From contig CAJUAS010000013.1 of NCBI GenBank assembly GCA_910584395.1, positions 1 through 39,693 on the forward strand: DNA of 39,693 nt. The letters run 5' to 3'. The notes beneath the pieces were generated by a model that saw nothing but the letters and a program-made list of their open reading frames with translations, did no database searches and had not been told where the DNA came from. A program made the position numbers and the translations under genes. This stretch comes from an uncultured Oscillospiraceae bacterium (GTDB taxonomy: Bacteria; Bacillota; Clostridia; Oscillospirales; Oscillospiraceae). This document shows positions 1 to 8,479 of this stretch, in pieces. Numbering within the stretch: position 1 is the stretch's first letter; every line of letters begins with the position of its first letter.

Positions 1-22
1 CGGATGGTGTGATCACCATCCG
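1..22 (-). terminator. possible upp terminator hairpin (cut by window edge)
   Basis: A perfect 9-bp inverted repeat (CGGATGGTG / CACCATCCG, 4-nt loop) lies about 30 bp past the upp stop codon on the minus strand. Any T-tract would fall outside the window, so the terminator role is inferred from position only. Confidence 0.35.
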
Positions 23-53
23 CCGCTTCGCTTTGTTTCGCAGGGGCGAGAGT

Positions 54-686
54 TTACTTCGTGCCGAAGATGCGGTCGCCCGCGTCGCCCAGGCCGGGGA
101 CGATGTAGGCGTGGTCGTTGAGCTTTTCATCAATGGCGGCCAGATAGATCTCCACGTCGGGGTGATCCTTGCGTACCCGCTCCACCCCTTCGGGGGCGGC
201 GATGATGTTCATCAGCTTGATGTGCTTGCAGCCGTAGTTCTTCATAAACTGGATGGCCGCAGAGGCCGAGCCTCCGGTGGCCAGCATGGGGTCGAGGATG
301 ATCACGTCCCGCTGGCCGATGTCCTCGGGCATCTTGCAGTAGTATTCCACCGGCTCGTGGGTGGTGGGGTCGCGGTAAAGGCCAATGTGGCCCACCTTGA
401 CGGAGGGGATGAGGGAGAGGATGCCGTCCACCATGCCCAGCCCGGCGCGGAGGACGGGGACGATGGCCATCTTCTTGCCCGCCAGCACCTTCACCTTGGC
501 CTTGGCGACGGGGGTCTGGATCTCCACTTCCTCGGTGGGGAGGTCACGGGTGGCCTCATAGCACATGAGGGTGGCGATCTCGCTGACCACCTGACGGAAG
601 TCCTTCACGCCGGTGTCCTCCCGGCGGAGGATGGAGAGCTTGTGCTGGAGGAGGGGGTGGGAGAGAACGTGTACCATTTCGTCCAT
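54..686 (-). CDS. upp: uracil phosphoribosyltransferase
   Basis: Converts uracil and PRPP to UMP and pyrophosphate in cytoplasmic pyrimidine salvage. The 210-residue length is normal for the family. The PRPP-binding loop LDPMLATGGSA is at about residues 131-141, and the uracil-binding C-terminal segment YIVPGLGDAGDR is at 194-205. The chosen ATG follows AAAAGGAG by 10 nt. It lies 21 nt downstream of tsaB on the same strand and is probably co-transcribed with tsaE-tsaB. No separate promoter is evident in the short gap. The long open frame on the opposite strand here is a shadow of this gene and tsaB. Confidence 0.97.
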   Translation of the reverse strand: MDEMVHVLSHPLLQHKLSILRREDTGVKDFRQVVSEIATLMCYEATRDLPTEEVEIQTPVAKAKVKVLAGKKMAIVPVLRAGLGMVDGILSLIPSVKVGHIGLYRDPTTHEPVEYYCKMPEDIGQRDVIILDPMLATGGSASAAIQFMKNYGCKHIKLMNIIAAPEGVERVRKDHPDVEIYLAAIDEKLNDHAYIVPGLGDAGDRIFGTK

Positions 687-707
687 CGTAAATCGGCTCC
701 TTTTATG

Positions 708-1430
708 TTAATTTTCCTGTTTTTGTCCTTGCTGTTCCCGTTCCAGACGCTCCCGCTCGGCCTGAGACAGACGGTGATAGGCGGGAGCGAGGGCGGCGGC
801 GGTGGTGAGTTCGCCCCGCTCCGCCATCGCCAAAGCGCACCGGGCCACCCCCCAAGCGGAGGGATAGCGCAGGTGGGGCGGGGCGACCAAGCAGGGGAGG
901 GCGCGGCTTGTCAACTCATTATAGCACAGTTCCCAGCCGTCGCCAACCAAAATCTGCGGTTTTTTACGATTTTTGATCTCCTCCGCCAGTTGGGCGGCGG
1001 AAATGGCCTCGTCGGCGCGCAGGCGCACGGGCCGTCCTTCCTCAATGACGAAGCGGGCGGCATAGACCTGACTGCGCCGGGCGTCCATGGCGCAGCAGAT
1101 GTCCGCCCCCTCCAGATGGCTCAGATTCCAAGCCATGGATTCCAGCGTGGAGCATCCGGCGCAGGGCAGCGCCTTGGCCCAAGCCAGTCCCTTGGCGGTG
1201 GAGACGCCGATGCGAAGCCCCGTAAACGAGCCCGGGCCGTTGGCAACGGCGATCAGCTCCATGTCGTCCAGAGAAAGCCCGCTGTTTTTCAGCAGATCCT
1301 CCACCATAGGCAGGAGGGTGCGGGAGTGGGTGAGACCACTGTGCTGATAGGACTGGGCCAGCAGAAAGTCGTCCCGGCACACACAGCAGCTTGCCGCCTT
1401 GGCGGAAGCCTCCAGAGCCAAAATGTTCAT
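708..1430 (-). CDS. tsaB: tRNA threonylcarbamoyladenosine biosynthesis protein TsaB
   Basis: An ASKHA-fold, catalytically inactive paralogue of TsaD. With TsaD and TsaE it forms the complex that installs t6A at position 37 of ANN-decoding tRNAs. The protein is 240 residues, starts MNILALEAS and carries the family signature NGPGSFTGLRIG at about residues 64-75. Its ATG overlaps the tsaE stop codon as ATGA, which indicates translational coupling. The C-terminus ends in a charged Glu/Gln/Arg-rich tail. No tsaD or rimI gene is in the window, so those subunits must be encoded elsewhere. Confidence 0.95.
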   Translation of the reverse strand: MNILALEASAKAASCCVCRDDFLLAQSYQHSGLTHSRTLLPMVEDLLKNSGLSLDDMELIAVANGPGSFTGLRIGVSTAKGLAWAKALPCAGCSTLESMAWNLSHLEGADICCAMDARRSQVYAARFVIEEGRPVRLRADEAISAAQLAEEIKNRKKPQILVGDGWELCYNELTSRALPCLVAPPHLRYPSAWGVARCALAMAERGELTTAAALAPAYHRLSQAERERLEREQQGQKQEN

Positions 1431-1846
1431 TCGCCCACCCCCTCGATGGTGATCTCACGGGTCTCGTCGTCCAGCGGGTGGAGGGTGACTGCGGCGGCGT
1501 CCGAGAACAGCTCCTCCGCCCGCTCGCTCCACTCCACGGCGCACACGCCCCCCCGATCCAGATAGTCCTCCCAGCCGATGTCCCAAAGCTCGTCGGCGCT
1601 CTCCAGACGGTAGAGGTCAAAGTGGAACAGGGGCAGGCGGCCGCCCTCGTATTCGTTGACGATGGTGAAGGTGGGGCTGGTGACCGCGCCCTTGTACCCC
1701 AGTCCCCGTGCAAGCCCGCGGGTGAAGGCGGTCTTGCCCGCGCCCAGATCCCCCCGCAGGGCCAGCACCGTCCCCGCCGTGAGCCGGGCGGCAAGGGCTT
1801 GCCCCACCTGCTCGGTCTCGGCGGGGGAGTGGGTCAGAACGGTCAC
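1427..1846 (-). CDS. tsaE: tRNA threonylcarbamoyladenosine biosynthesis ATPase TsaE
   Basis: The P-loop ATPase that drives turnover of the TsaB-TsaD complex during t6A synthesis. The 139-residue protein carries a Walker A motif, GDLGAGKTA, at residues 32-40. It also has the family's switch-like segment SPTFTIVNEY at 57-66, HFDLYRL at 75-81 and a VEW motif near 104-106. The start is GTG, 9 nt after a strong GGAGG. It is the first gene of a tsaE-tsaB-upp unit and is divergent from rodA. A sigma-A-like promoter lies about 30 bp upstream. Confidence 0.95.
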   Translation of the reverse strand: MTVLTHSPAETEQVGQALAARLTAGTVLALRGDLGAGKTAFTRGLARGLGYKGAVTSPTFTIVNEYEGGRLPLFHFDLYRLESADELWDIGWEDYLDRGGVCAVEWSERAEELFSDAAAVTLHPLDDETREITIEGVGE

Positions 1847-1874
1847 GCTCGGTCACCTCCTTCGGTTTTTTGTA

Positions 1875-1903
1875 AGCATACCACAGGTTGGAAAAAACCG
1901 CAA
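1875..1903 (-). promoter_or_regulatory. sigma-A-type promoter for tsaE-tsaB-upp
   Basis: On the minus strand TTGCGG and TATGCT are separated by 17 bp, with a TG one base before the -10 (extended -10). It lies 29 bp upstream of the tsaE start. Confidence 0.45.
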
Positions 1904-1931
1904 GTTCGCCCTTTCTTTTTTTCCGCCGCCA

Positions 1932-1940
1932 TGCTACAAT
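1932..1940 (+). promoter_or_regulatory. extended -10 promoter for the rodA operon
   Basis: TGC-TACAAT (extended -10, 5/6 match to TATAAT) lies 57 bp upstream of the rodA ATG. The -35 region is poor (TTTCTT at 17 bp), so activity would depend on the extended -10. Confidence 0.4.
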
Positions 1941-1997
1941 GAAAGCAACAATTTTGGTGCAAACGCCGTCTAAACCGCCGGAAGGGAGGGGCTGGAA

Positions 1998-3140
1998 ATG
2001 AAAAAGACCGTGCAGGACTTTTTCCATAAGGGGGATATGGTTCTGCTGGGGCTGTGTCTGGCCGCCAGCGGGTTTGGCCTGCTGCTCATTTACAGCGCCA
2101 CCCGTTACCTCCACAACGGTAACCGCTATGTGATGATCCAAGGCATCGGTATCCTGATCGGCATTGTCGCTTACGCGGTGTTCACGCTGGTGGATATCGA
2201 GCTGTTCACCGAAAAGCTGTGGAAGTTGATGCTGGCGTTCAACATTGCCATTCTGCTGGCCCTCATCCCCTTTGGCCGGGCGGGGGATTCGGGGAACAAG
2301 AACTGGATTCCCATTCCCGGCCTGCCCATCAACATCCAGCCCGCCGAGGTGGTCAAGCTGTTTCTGGTGCTTTTGCTGGCTTACCAGTGCGCCAAGCTGA
2401 AGGAGAAGGAACTGCTGGCCCATCCCCTGAGCGTGATCCTCATTGCCGCCCACGGTCTCTTCTTCGCGGCGCTGAATCTGGTGATTTCCAAGGATTACGG
2501 AATGTCCCTCCTCTATGTCCTCATGCTCATCATCATCATGTGGTGCGCCGGGGTGAAGTGGGGCTGGTTCGCGCTGGGCTTCGGCGGCGTGGTGGGGGCG
2601 GTGGCCCTGCTCTGGAACAAGCTGCCCGCCTATATCCGCAGCCGCGTCACCATCATTTTCCTGCGAAATGACCCCGGCGGCGCGGGCTGGCAGCAGGAAC
2701 ACTGCGTCATGGCTATCGCCACCGGCGGTATCACCGGGCAGGGCTATCTACAGGGCAGCCAGACCCAGCGGGGCATCATCCCCGCCCAATATACCGACGA
2801 GATCTTTGCCGTCTGCGGCGAGGAGCTGGGCTTTGTGGGCTGTGGGGTGATGCTCCTCCTCCTCACCGCCATCATCGTCCGCTGCTTCTGGGTGGGGCGG
2901 CACGCCGCCACCCCCATGACCGCGCTGGTGGCCTTCGGCTTCGGCGGGATGTTTTTGGCCCAGACGGTCATCAACGTGGCCATGACCCTCTATGTGTTTC
3001 CCGTGGTGGGACTGACCCTGCCCTTTTTCAGCTACGGCGGCACATCTATCATCATCCTGTTTGCTGCGGCGGGGCTGGTGTCCGGGGTGAAGGCCAAGGA
3101 TCTGCCCAGCTGGCTTCAGGATCGGGGGAGTACCCTATGA
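1998..3140 (+). CDS. rodA: SEDS-family peptidoglycan glycosyltransferase, RodA/FtsW/SpoVE type
   Basis: A polytopic membrane glycosyltransferase that polymerises lipid II with a partner class B PBP. The 380-residue protein has about ten hydrophobic segments. SEDS landmarks are IQPAEVVKLF (about 113-122), the YTDEIFAV loop near 265-272 whose Asp267 matches the catalytic Asp known in RodA/FtsW, and the C-terminal block GLTLPFFSYGGTS. RodA is favoured over FtsW or SpoVE by overall look only, and no PBP or mreBCD gene is adjacent. The ATG follows GGAAGGGAGGGG. Its stop overlaps the next gene (ATGA), so the downstream zinc-ribbon protein is translationally coupled. Confidence 0.9.
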   Translation: MKKTVQDFFHKGDMVLLGLCLAASGFGLLLIYSATRYLHNGNRYVMIQGIGILIGIVAYAVFTLVDIELFTEKLWKLMLAFNIAILLALIPFGRAGDSGNKNWIPIPGLPINIQPAEVVKLFLVLLLAYQCAKLKEKELLAHPLSVILIAAHGLFFAALNLVISKDYGMSLLYVLMLIIIMWCAGVKWGWFALGFGGVVGAVALLWNKLPAYIRSRVTIIFLRNDPGGAGWQQEHCVMAIATGGITGQGYLQGSQTQRGIIPAQYTDEIFAVCGEELGFVGCGVMLLLLTAIIVRCFWVGRHAATPMTALVAFGFGGMFLAQTVINVAMTLYVFPVVGLTLPFFSYGGTSIIILFAAAGLVSGVKAKDLPSWLQDRGSTL

Positions 3141-4951
3141 CAGAGCTGATCACGTGCCGGGTCTGCGGCTGTTCTTCCCCCCTTGGAACGGAAGAGTGCC
3201 CCGACTGCGGCGCGCCCCTGCCTCAAGAACGCTCCAAGGAACAGCAACCGGAAATGACCGGGACAGAGGAGACCTCTGCCCCGGATGCTCCTACCTCTGA
3301 GAAGAAAGAGCCCTCCCCCAAGCTGCGCTGGGCGCGCCGGGTGGGGCTTTTTGTGGCGGTGTGCATGGTCGTCCAACTGACTGCCGCCCTGTGGCCGCAG
3401 AAATACCGGCCCGCCGGCATGACCTATTCCGAGAACGGCATCGTCACCATGGACGGGCTGTGGGACATTGAGGAGGAGGGCTTCTGGATCATGGGCGGCA
3501 CCGCCGACGGGCGGTATCTGCTCCTGCAAAAGCGGGACAAGGACGCCATGACCAAGGTGCGGCGGGGCGCGGAGCTGTTGTCCGGCGCGCAGCTCAGCTA
3601 CACCTTTGCCCCCACCGGCGATTACTACCTCTTTGACGGGCGCACGCTGGAGCGCACCGACTGGGACAGCGCCGCGGTGGCGGGGAACACGGTGTTCTTT
3701 ACCGTGGAGGACGAAAACGGTGTGACTTTGGGCTGCCGGGAGCTGAACACCGGGGAGGACAGGAAGATCCAGACCTTTGGAGAAGGAGTGAGTCTGGATG
3801 TCCTCCGGCCCTCAACCGACGGCACGGCGGTGGTCTACGGCTGGAACGCGGACGGCGATGAAGAGCCGGGGGCATACCGCCTGTGGCGGGCCAAGGATCG
3901 AAAATCCGTTGCCGTGGACGTTCCGGCGGGGGATACCCTCTGGAGTGTGGGCACGGACGGGGAAAACTGCCTGTTCTGGCGCAGGAGCGGGGGAGAGACG
4001 GGCGGACACAACGCCGCCGACATCGTGCTGTACGGCTACTATGACAACGGCTACTACCTCTGGCGGGACGGGGACATCCAAGAGATGCCCAACATGATGC
4101 TCCTGTGGTGCAACAACGCCCTTACGGAATTTCTCCTTCGGGAGGAGCAGGGGGGTACGGACATGGACTGGTACTATTATGATGTGGATGCCATGACCGC
4201 ACCGGTGCGGCTGGACGTGTCCGGCGAGAGTTATTTGATCCCGGCGGCGCGGGATTGGGCTTGGTGGGGCGGATATACCTGCGAGACGCTGAAGGGCCGG
4301 TTCTATACGGCCCACGACAGCGGCGACGGCGCGGCCTACTACCTCAACCACCGGGGAGAGCTGCTGAAGTTAGACGCGGGGGCGGAGCTGAAGGTGAACG
4401 CGGACGAAACGCAGGCGGTCTACCTGAAAAACGGTGAGTTGTACCGTTTGACCGTCCTGCCCGACGACACGGTGGAGACCCAGCGGCTCACCCACACCGG
4501 GGATACGCTGGTGTCGGGTACGGAATGGGGCACGGTCACCGACTTTGTCGCCAGCGACGACCTCTCCCACATCTACTATACGGCGCGGGACGCCTTTGAC
4601 CTGTATGCCGGCGTGAAGCTCTACCACTGGCAGGGCGGCGAGAGCCGGGCGCTGGACATGGAAATCGACCTGAATCAAAAGCTTCAAATGACCGCCACCC
4701 CGGTGGGCGGGTGTTACTTCCTATACCGCCAAGACCTTTATTACACCGAGGCTGACCGCGCCCCGGCGGCGGTCATAGAGGGAGAGGCGGCGTTTACCGT
4801 CCCACCCCAGCTGGTCGGCCCGGACAAGTGGGCCATGGCAGGGGGCATCCAGTGGGAGGGCAGCCAGAAACAGATGCGTTACTGGCGGCTGAACGGCTAC
4901 GCCGCGCCGGTGGAGCTGACCGAACGGATTCCGAAGGAGGGAAGGATATGA
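3137..4951 (+). CDS. zinc-ribbon, single-pass membrane protein of unknown function
   Basis: Family not recognised. The 604-residue protein starts with a zinc-ribbon (Cys7-x2-Cys10 and Cys21-x2-Cys24). A charged linker, one membrane segment at about 68-86 after an RWARR positive patch, and a roughly 510-residue extracytoplasmic region follow. That region is rich in Tyr, Trp, Asp and Gly, with recurring short strands (for example YYLFDGR, YYDNGYYLW, YYYDVD) that suggest a beta-propeller-like fold. Topology is zinc-ribbon inside, strands outside. It overlaps rodA by 4 bp (ATGA) and the next gene likewise. Context suggests a cell-wall elongation or envelope-related role, which is inference only. 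Confidence 0.8.
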   Translation: MTELITCRVCGCSSPLGTEECPDCGAPLPQERSKEQQPEMTGTEETSAPDAPTSEKKEPSPKLRWARRVGLFVAVCMVVQLTAALWPQKYRPAGMTYSENGIVTMDGLWDIEEEGFWIMGGTADGRYLLLQKRDKDAMTKVRRGAELLSGAQLSYTFAPTGDYYLFDGRTLERTDWDSAAVAGNTVFFTVEDENGVTLGCRELNTGEDRKIQTFGEGVSLDVLRPSTDGTAVVYGWNADGDEEPGAYRLWRAKDRKSVAVDVPAGDTLWSVGTDGENCLFWRRSGGETGGHNAADIVLYGYYDNGYYLWRDGDIQEMPNMMLLWCNNALTEFLLREEQGGTDMDWYYYDVDAMTAPVRLDVSGESYLIPAARDWAWWGGYTCETLKGRFYTAHDSGDGAAYYLNHRGELLKLDAGAELKVNADETQAVYLKNGELYRLTVLPDDTVETQRLTHTGDTLVSGTEWGTVTDFVASDDLSHIYYTARDAFDLYAGVKLYHWQGGESRALDMEIDLNQKLQMTATPVGGCYFLYRQDLYYTEADRAPAAVIEGEAAFTVPPQLVGPDKWAMAGGIQWEGSQKQMRYWRLNGYAAPVELTERIPKEGRI

Positions 4952-5919
4952 CCGAGAAGAAAAAACACCCGTGGCTCATCCCTGCGGTGATCGCGGCGGC
5001 GGTGGCCGTCGCCGTAGTGTGGGTGGCGGTTTTTAGCGCCGAAAAGTACGCCCCGCCCGCCCCCAATGAGGCCGCCTGCGAGGCGGTGGACAGCCTGCGC
5101 GATCTTCCAAACCCCGCCGCGCTGGGCGTTTTGGGGCAGGGAGAGGTGGACGGCGTCCGCTTCGGCGTGTCAGGCAACCTGAATTTGCAGGCGAACGAGG
5201 ACGGATTGGCCCTCTCTCTGACGGACTTCACGCTGGCGGACGAGGACGGCTCGACTGATATTGAGGTTAACATAAATAAGGACGCCGCCGCCCTCCGATT
5301 GCCCGGCGTGCTGGGGGAGGAGTGGTACGGCGTCGGGTTTGCCAAGGAGTTGAAGGCGCAGGCCGTGGAGGCGGCGGGGGAGGAGCTGGCGGACTGGTAT
5401 TTCGCCGACGGGGAGCTGGAAGAGGCGCAGGAGACTGTGTCCGCGCTGTGCGCCGAGCTTGCCAAGGTGCGGGAGCTGGGGCTTTCCGAGGCGGATCGGG
5501 CAGCGCTTAAGGACTTTGTGGAGGCCCACGGAACGGCGCTGTGGCGGGAGGGCAGCGGCTATGGGCTGTCCATCACAGTGCGCGCGGAGGATATGAACGC
5601 CCTGCTGGACACGCTGGGTCTGCCCCAGATGGAGCTGACCGATCCTGTGCGGCCGCTGGAAGAGCCGGGGAGAGTTGACATCGGCTGCAAGCTGGACTCG
5701 GAGCGGCGGCTCACCGCACTGACGGTCACTGCAGATCCCTTTCAGCTTGCCTTGGAGCTTGGCGACCCCGACGAGCCGACCCCCCGGCTGGAATACCAGT
5801 GGGGCGAGAACAAAGCCAATTCGTTGGAGCTGGCCTTCACCGTCTCCGCGGGCGAAGCGGTGGTCATGCGGTCGTTTGAAAACGCCTTTGGCCTGTTGAA
5901 TAGGTTTGTAGGCGAATAA
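4948..5919 (+). CDS. membrane-anchored extracytoplasmic protein of unknown function
   Basis: Family not recognised. The 323-residue protein starts MTEKKKHPW, chosen because its ATG overlaps the preceding stop (ATGA) and sits behind GGAGGGAAGG. The in-frame upstream extension has no comparable site. A single N-terminal hydrophobic segment at about 9-30 looks like an uncleaved anchor, since no lipobox or clear cleavage site is visible. The rest is acidic, Leu/Glu/Ala-rich and probably extracytoplasmic. It is the last gene of the rodA unit, followed immediately by a bidirectional terminator. The conserved-looking coupling to rodA and the zinc-ribbon gene suggests they act together. Confidence 0.75.
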   Translation: MTEKKKHPWLIPAVIAAAVAVAVVWVAVFSAEKYAPPAPNEAACEAVDSLRDLPNPAALGVLGQGEVDGVRFGVSGNLNLQANEDGLALSLTDFTLADEDGSTDIEVNINKDAAALRLPGVLGEEWYGVGFAKELKAQAVEAAGEELADWYFADGELEEAQETVSALCAELAKVRELGLSEADRAALKDFVEAHGTALWREGSGYGLSITVRAEDMNALLDTLGLPQMELTDPVRPLEEPGRVDIGCKLDSERRLTALTVTADPFQLALELGDPDEPTPRLEYQWGENKANSLELAFTVSAGEAVVMRSFENAFGLLNRFVGE

Positions 5920-5951
5920 AAAGAGAGCGTGGCGGCAGCCACGCTCTCTTT
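5920..5951. terminator. bidirectional intrinsic terminator between convergent operons
   Basis: A 14-bp perfect stem (AAAGAGAGCGTGGC / GCCACGCTCTCTTT, loop GGCA) sits between the rodA unit and pgsA. The A/T ends of the stem provide T-rich tails on both strands. Confidence 0.75.
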
Positions 5952-5964
5952 CTATTCACGCTCC

Positions 5965-6516
5965 TCACATCTGACCGCTGAACACGTCCTTGTTTTTCGT
6001 AAAGTACTCGATGCCGGAGTAGACGGTGGTGACCAAGATCACCGCCACGCAGACCAGCTCCACGCCCCGTAGGGTGGCGGCGGGGAGGAAGGACATCTCG
6101 CTCAAAAGCATAATGAGGCAGATGCACACCATGGTGGACGCGGTCTTGACCTTGCCCGACCATCCGGCGGCGATGACCCGCCCGGTGTTGGCGGCCACCA
6201 GCCGCAGACCGGTGACGGCAAACTCCCGGGCCATGACGATAAACAGACACCAGCCGGGCATTTTGTCCGCCTCCACCAGCCAAATGAGGGCGGCCAACAC
6301 CAAGATCTTGTCTGCTAAAGAATCCATGAATTTTCCGAAATCGGTGATCAGATTCAGCTTCCGGGCCAGATAACCGTCCAAAAAGTCGGTCAGACTGGCT
6401 AAAATGAACACCGCCAGCGCGGCGTACATATGCCCCGGAAAGGGAAGATAGGCCAGCACCATGAAGACAGGCACAAGGGCGATGCGTAAAACCGTCAGTT
6501 TGTTGGGTAAATTCAT
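5965..6516 (-). CDS. pgsA: CDP-diacylglycerol-glycerol-3-phosphate 3-phosphatidyltransferase
   Basis: Makes phosphatidylglycerol phosphate from CDP-diacylglycerol and glycerol 3-phosphate, the first committed step to anionic phospholipids, in the membrane. The 183-residue protein starts MNLPNKLTVLRI and has several membrane segments. It carries the CDP-alcohol phosphotransferase signature D-G-x2-A-R-x8-G-x3-D-x3-D, visible as DGYLAR then GKFMDSLAD. The start was chosen because the ATG overlaps the rimO stop (ATGA) and follows GGAGG. Longer in-frame starts would run through rimO. rimO-pgsA adjacency is common in Firmicutes. Confidence 0.95.
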   Translation of the reverse strand: MNLPNKLTVLRIALVPVFMVLAYLPFPGHMYAALAVFILASLTDFLDGYLARKLNLITDFGKFMDSLADKILVLAALIWLVEADKMPGWCLFIVMAREFAVTGLRLVAANTGRVIAAGWSGKVKTASTMVCICLIMLLSEMSFLPAATLRGVELVCVAVILVTTVYSGIEYFTKNKDVFSGQM

Positions 6517-7841
6517 GCTTGATCCTCCATTTCTCCCAAAAGGTCGCCGTCGGTGACCCCGGTGATATGAACCTGAACAAAATCTCCTGCCGCCACCGCA
6601 CCTTCGACGGCGGTGAAATAGACGTGGCCGTCCACGTCGGGGGAATCGGCGTAGCTGCGGCCCACATAGCACCCGGCCTCGGGGTCAAAGCCCTCGCACA
6701 AAACCTCCAGAACGCCGCCCAGCCGGGATTCGTTATACTCGTCCATGATGCGGCTTTGCAGTTCTACCAGAAGCTCGGCGCGCCGCGCGGCCTCCTCCTC
6801 GCCCACCTGACCGGGCATGGTAAAGGCCGGCGTGCCCTCTTGGGGGGAGAAGGGGAAGATCCCCGCCCGCTCCAACTTGGCCCAGCGCAGGAACTCGCAC
6901 AGCTCGTCAAACTCCCCCTCCCCCTCGCCGGGAAGGCCAGTGATGAGAGAGGTGCGGATGACCAAGCCGGGAATTTTGGCCCGCAGCTTCTCAAAAAGGG
7001 CCATGATCTCCGCCTTCGTCCCCCGGCGGTTCATGGCGCGCAGGAGTTTGTCGTTGGCGTGCTGGATGGGAATGTCCAAATACTTTAATATCTTCGGCTC
7101 TCGGGCGATGACCTCGATCAGCTCGTCGGTGAACTCGTCGGGGTAGAGGTAATGAAGCCTGATCCAGCGGAAGGGAAGTTTACATAATTCAGTCAGCAAT
7201 TGGGGCAGCATCCGCTCGCCGGTGAGATCAAGGCCGTAACGGGTGATGTCCTGCGCCACCACGATCAGCTCTTTTGTGCCCTGCTTGGCCAGCAATTCGG
7301 CCTCGGCCACCAAGGAGGCCACCGTGCGTGAGCGGTAACGGCCGCGCAGAGAGGGGATCACGCAGTAGGCGCAGCGGTTGTCGCACCCCTCGGCAATCTT
7401 TAAGTAGGCGGAGTAGAGGGGCTTGGTGACGACGCGCGCGCCGTCTTCTATGGTATGATGGATGTCGCCGAAATAGGTGGGCACATCGCCCGCCTCCATG
7501 GCGCGCAACGACTCCAAAATGTCGGTGTAGCTGCCTGTGCCCAGCAGACCGTCGATCTCGGGCAGCTCCTCCAGCATCTCGTCCTGATACCGCTGGGAAA
7601 GACACCCGGCCACCAAGATCTTGCCCAGCCGCCCCTCGCTCTTGAGGGCCGCAAGGGCCAAGATTTGGTCGATGGCTTCACTCTTTGCGGAGTCGATAAA
7701 GCCGCAGGTGTTCACCACCGCCACATCCGCTCCGTCAGGGCTGTCCGTTAGCGTATGCCCACCTTGCAGGCACAGCGCCATCATCTGCTCGCTGTTCACC
7801 AGATTTTTGGCGCACCCAAGGGAAATAAACGCGATTTTCAA
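6513..7841 (-). CDS. rimO: ribosomal protein S12 methylthiotransferase RimO
   Basis: A radical-SAM enzyme that adds a methylthio group to the conserved Asp of ribosomal protein S12. The N-terminal MTTase domain begins KIAFISLGCAKN, the radical-SAM CxxxCxxC motif is EGCDNRCAYC, and a C-terminal TRAM-like region follows. The start is taken as TTG at 7841 (442 residues). That TTG overlaps the recX stop as TTGA, mirrors the 4-bp overlaps in this operon, and lies 10 nt after GGGAGG. The alternative ATG at 7859 has no visible ribosome-binding site, because the GGGAGG lies inside that longer reading. Confidence 0.95.
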   Translation of the reverse strand: MKIAFISLGCAKNLVNSEQMMALCLQGGHTLTDSPDGADVAVVNTCGFIDSAKSEAIDQILALAALKSEGRLGKILVAGCLSQRYQDEMLEELPEIDGLLGTGSYTDILESLRAMEAGDVPTYFGDIHHTIEDGARVVTKPLYSAYLKIAEGCDNRCAYCVIPSLRGRYRSRTVASLVAEAELLAKQGTKELIVVAQDITRYGLDLTGERMLPQLLTELCKLPFRWIRLHYLYPDEFTDELIEVIAREPKILKYLDIPIQHANDKLLRAMNRRGTKAEIMALFEKLRAKIPGLVIRTSLITGLPGEGEGEFDELCEFLRWAKLERAGIFPFSPQEGTPAFTMPGQVGEEEAARRAELLVELQSRIMDEYNESRLGGVLEVLCEGFDPEAGCYVGRSYADSPDVDGHVYFTAVEGAVAAGDFVQVHITGVTDGDLLGEMEDQA

Positions 7842-8479
7842 AATGTCTCGTCCTCCCATTCCACCTCATGCTCTTGCTGATAGCGGCGGATCGCCGCCGA
7901 AATGTCGCTCCAGCCGTAGCCCCGCCGGGCCAATGCGTCGCTGACCCGTTTCAGGTCGGCCCGATCGGGCCGGGGAATGCGCTGCAGGCGGGCGGCGACC
8001 AAAGCGTCCAACACGTCGTCCGGCTCTTGCAGCTCCGCCAGCGCCCCGTCCCAAAGCTCCCGGGGCACACCCCGGCGGTACAGCTCGTCGCGCACCTTGC
8101 GCGGGCCGTAGCCCTTGGCGGCGTAATGCTCGGCCAGCAGCTTGGCGTAGTGTTCGTCGTTGAGATAGCCCAGATGCTCCATGTAGTCCGCCGCCGCCGC
8201 TGCGTGGGCAGGGGTCTCCCCCTTTTCCGCCAGCCGCTTTTCCAGTTCCCTGCGGCTGAGTGGCCGGGCGGAGAGAATGTTGAGTGCCCGCCGCCGCGCC
8301 GCCGACTCGCCAGCGGAATCGCGGAGCTGCGCCAACGTCTCCTCCGGCAAGTCCAGCCCGGCGTACAGGGAGAAATCCACCATTTCCCGGTCGGTGAGCT
8401 TGAGCTTAGAGCCGTCTGCCAGCACGGCGATCCAGCGCCCCTGTACCCTTTGAGAGGGGGAGAGGGACTCAATCCTCAT
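7838..8479 (-). CDS. recX: regulatory protein RecX
   Basis: Modulates RecA filaments, capping or destabilising them in well-studied species. The protein is about 213 residues. It starts MRIESLSPS and has the charged three-helix repeats typical of RecX (RRALNILSARPLSRRELEKR, GYLNDEHYAK, YGPRKVRDEL). The ATG lies within the last codons of recA (11-bp overlap), so translation is probably coupled. An in-frame start at 8503 would lengthen it by eight residues that do not resemble the family. The recA-recX order is the classical arrangement. Confidence 0.93.
   Translation of the reverse strand: MRIESLSPSQRVQGRWIAVLADGSKLKLTDREMVDFSLYAGLDLPEETLAQLRDSAGESAARRRALNILSARPLSRRELEKRLAEKGETPAHAAAAADYMEHLGYLNDEHYAKLLAEHYAAKGYGPRKVRDELYRRGVPRELWDGALAELQEPDDVLDALVAARLQRIPRPDRADLKRVSDALARRGYGWSDISAAIRRYQQEHEVEWEDETF

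Noticed and set aside
9..1565. A 518-codon open frame on the plus strand opposite upp and tsaB.
   Set aside because: It is antisense to two well-recognised genes, has no domain and no ribosome-binding site, and reflects GC-rich codon bias.
5322..5510. Gly/Arg-rich small open frame inside the third gene of the rodA unit.
   Set aside because: Low-complexity shadow frame with no ribosome-binding site.
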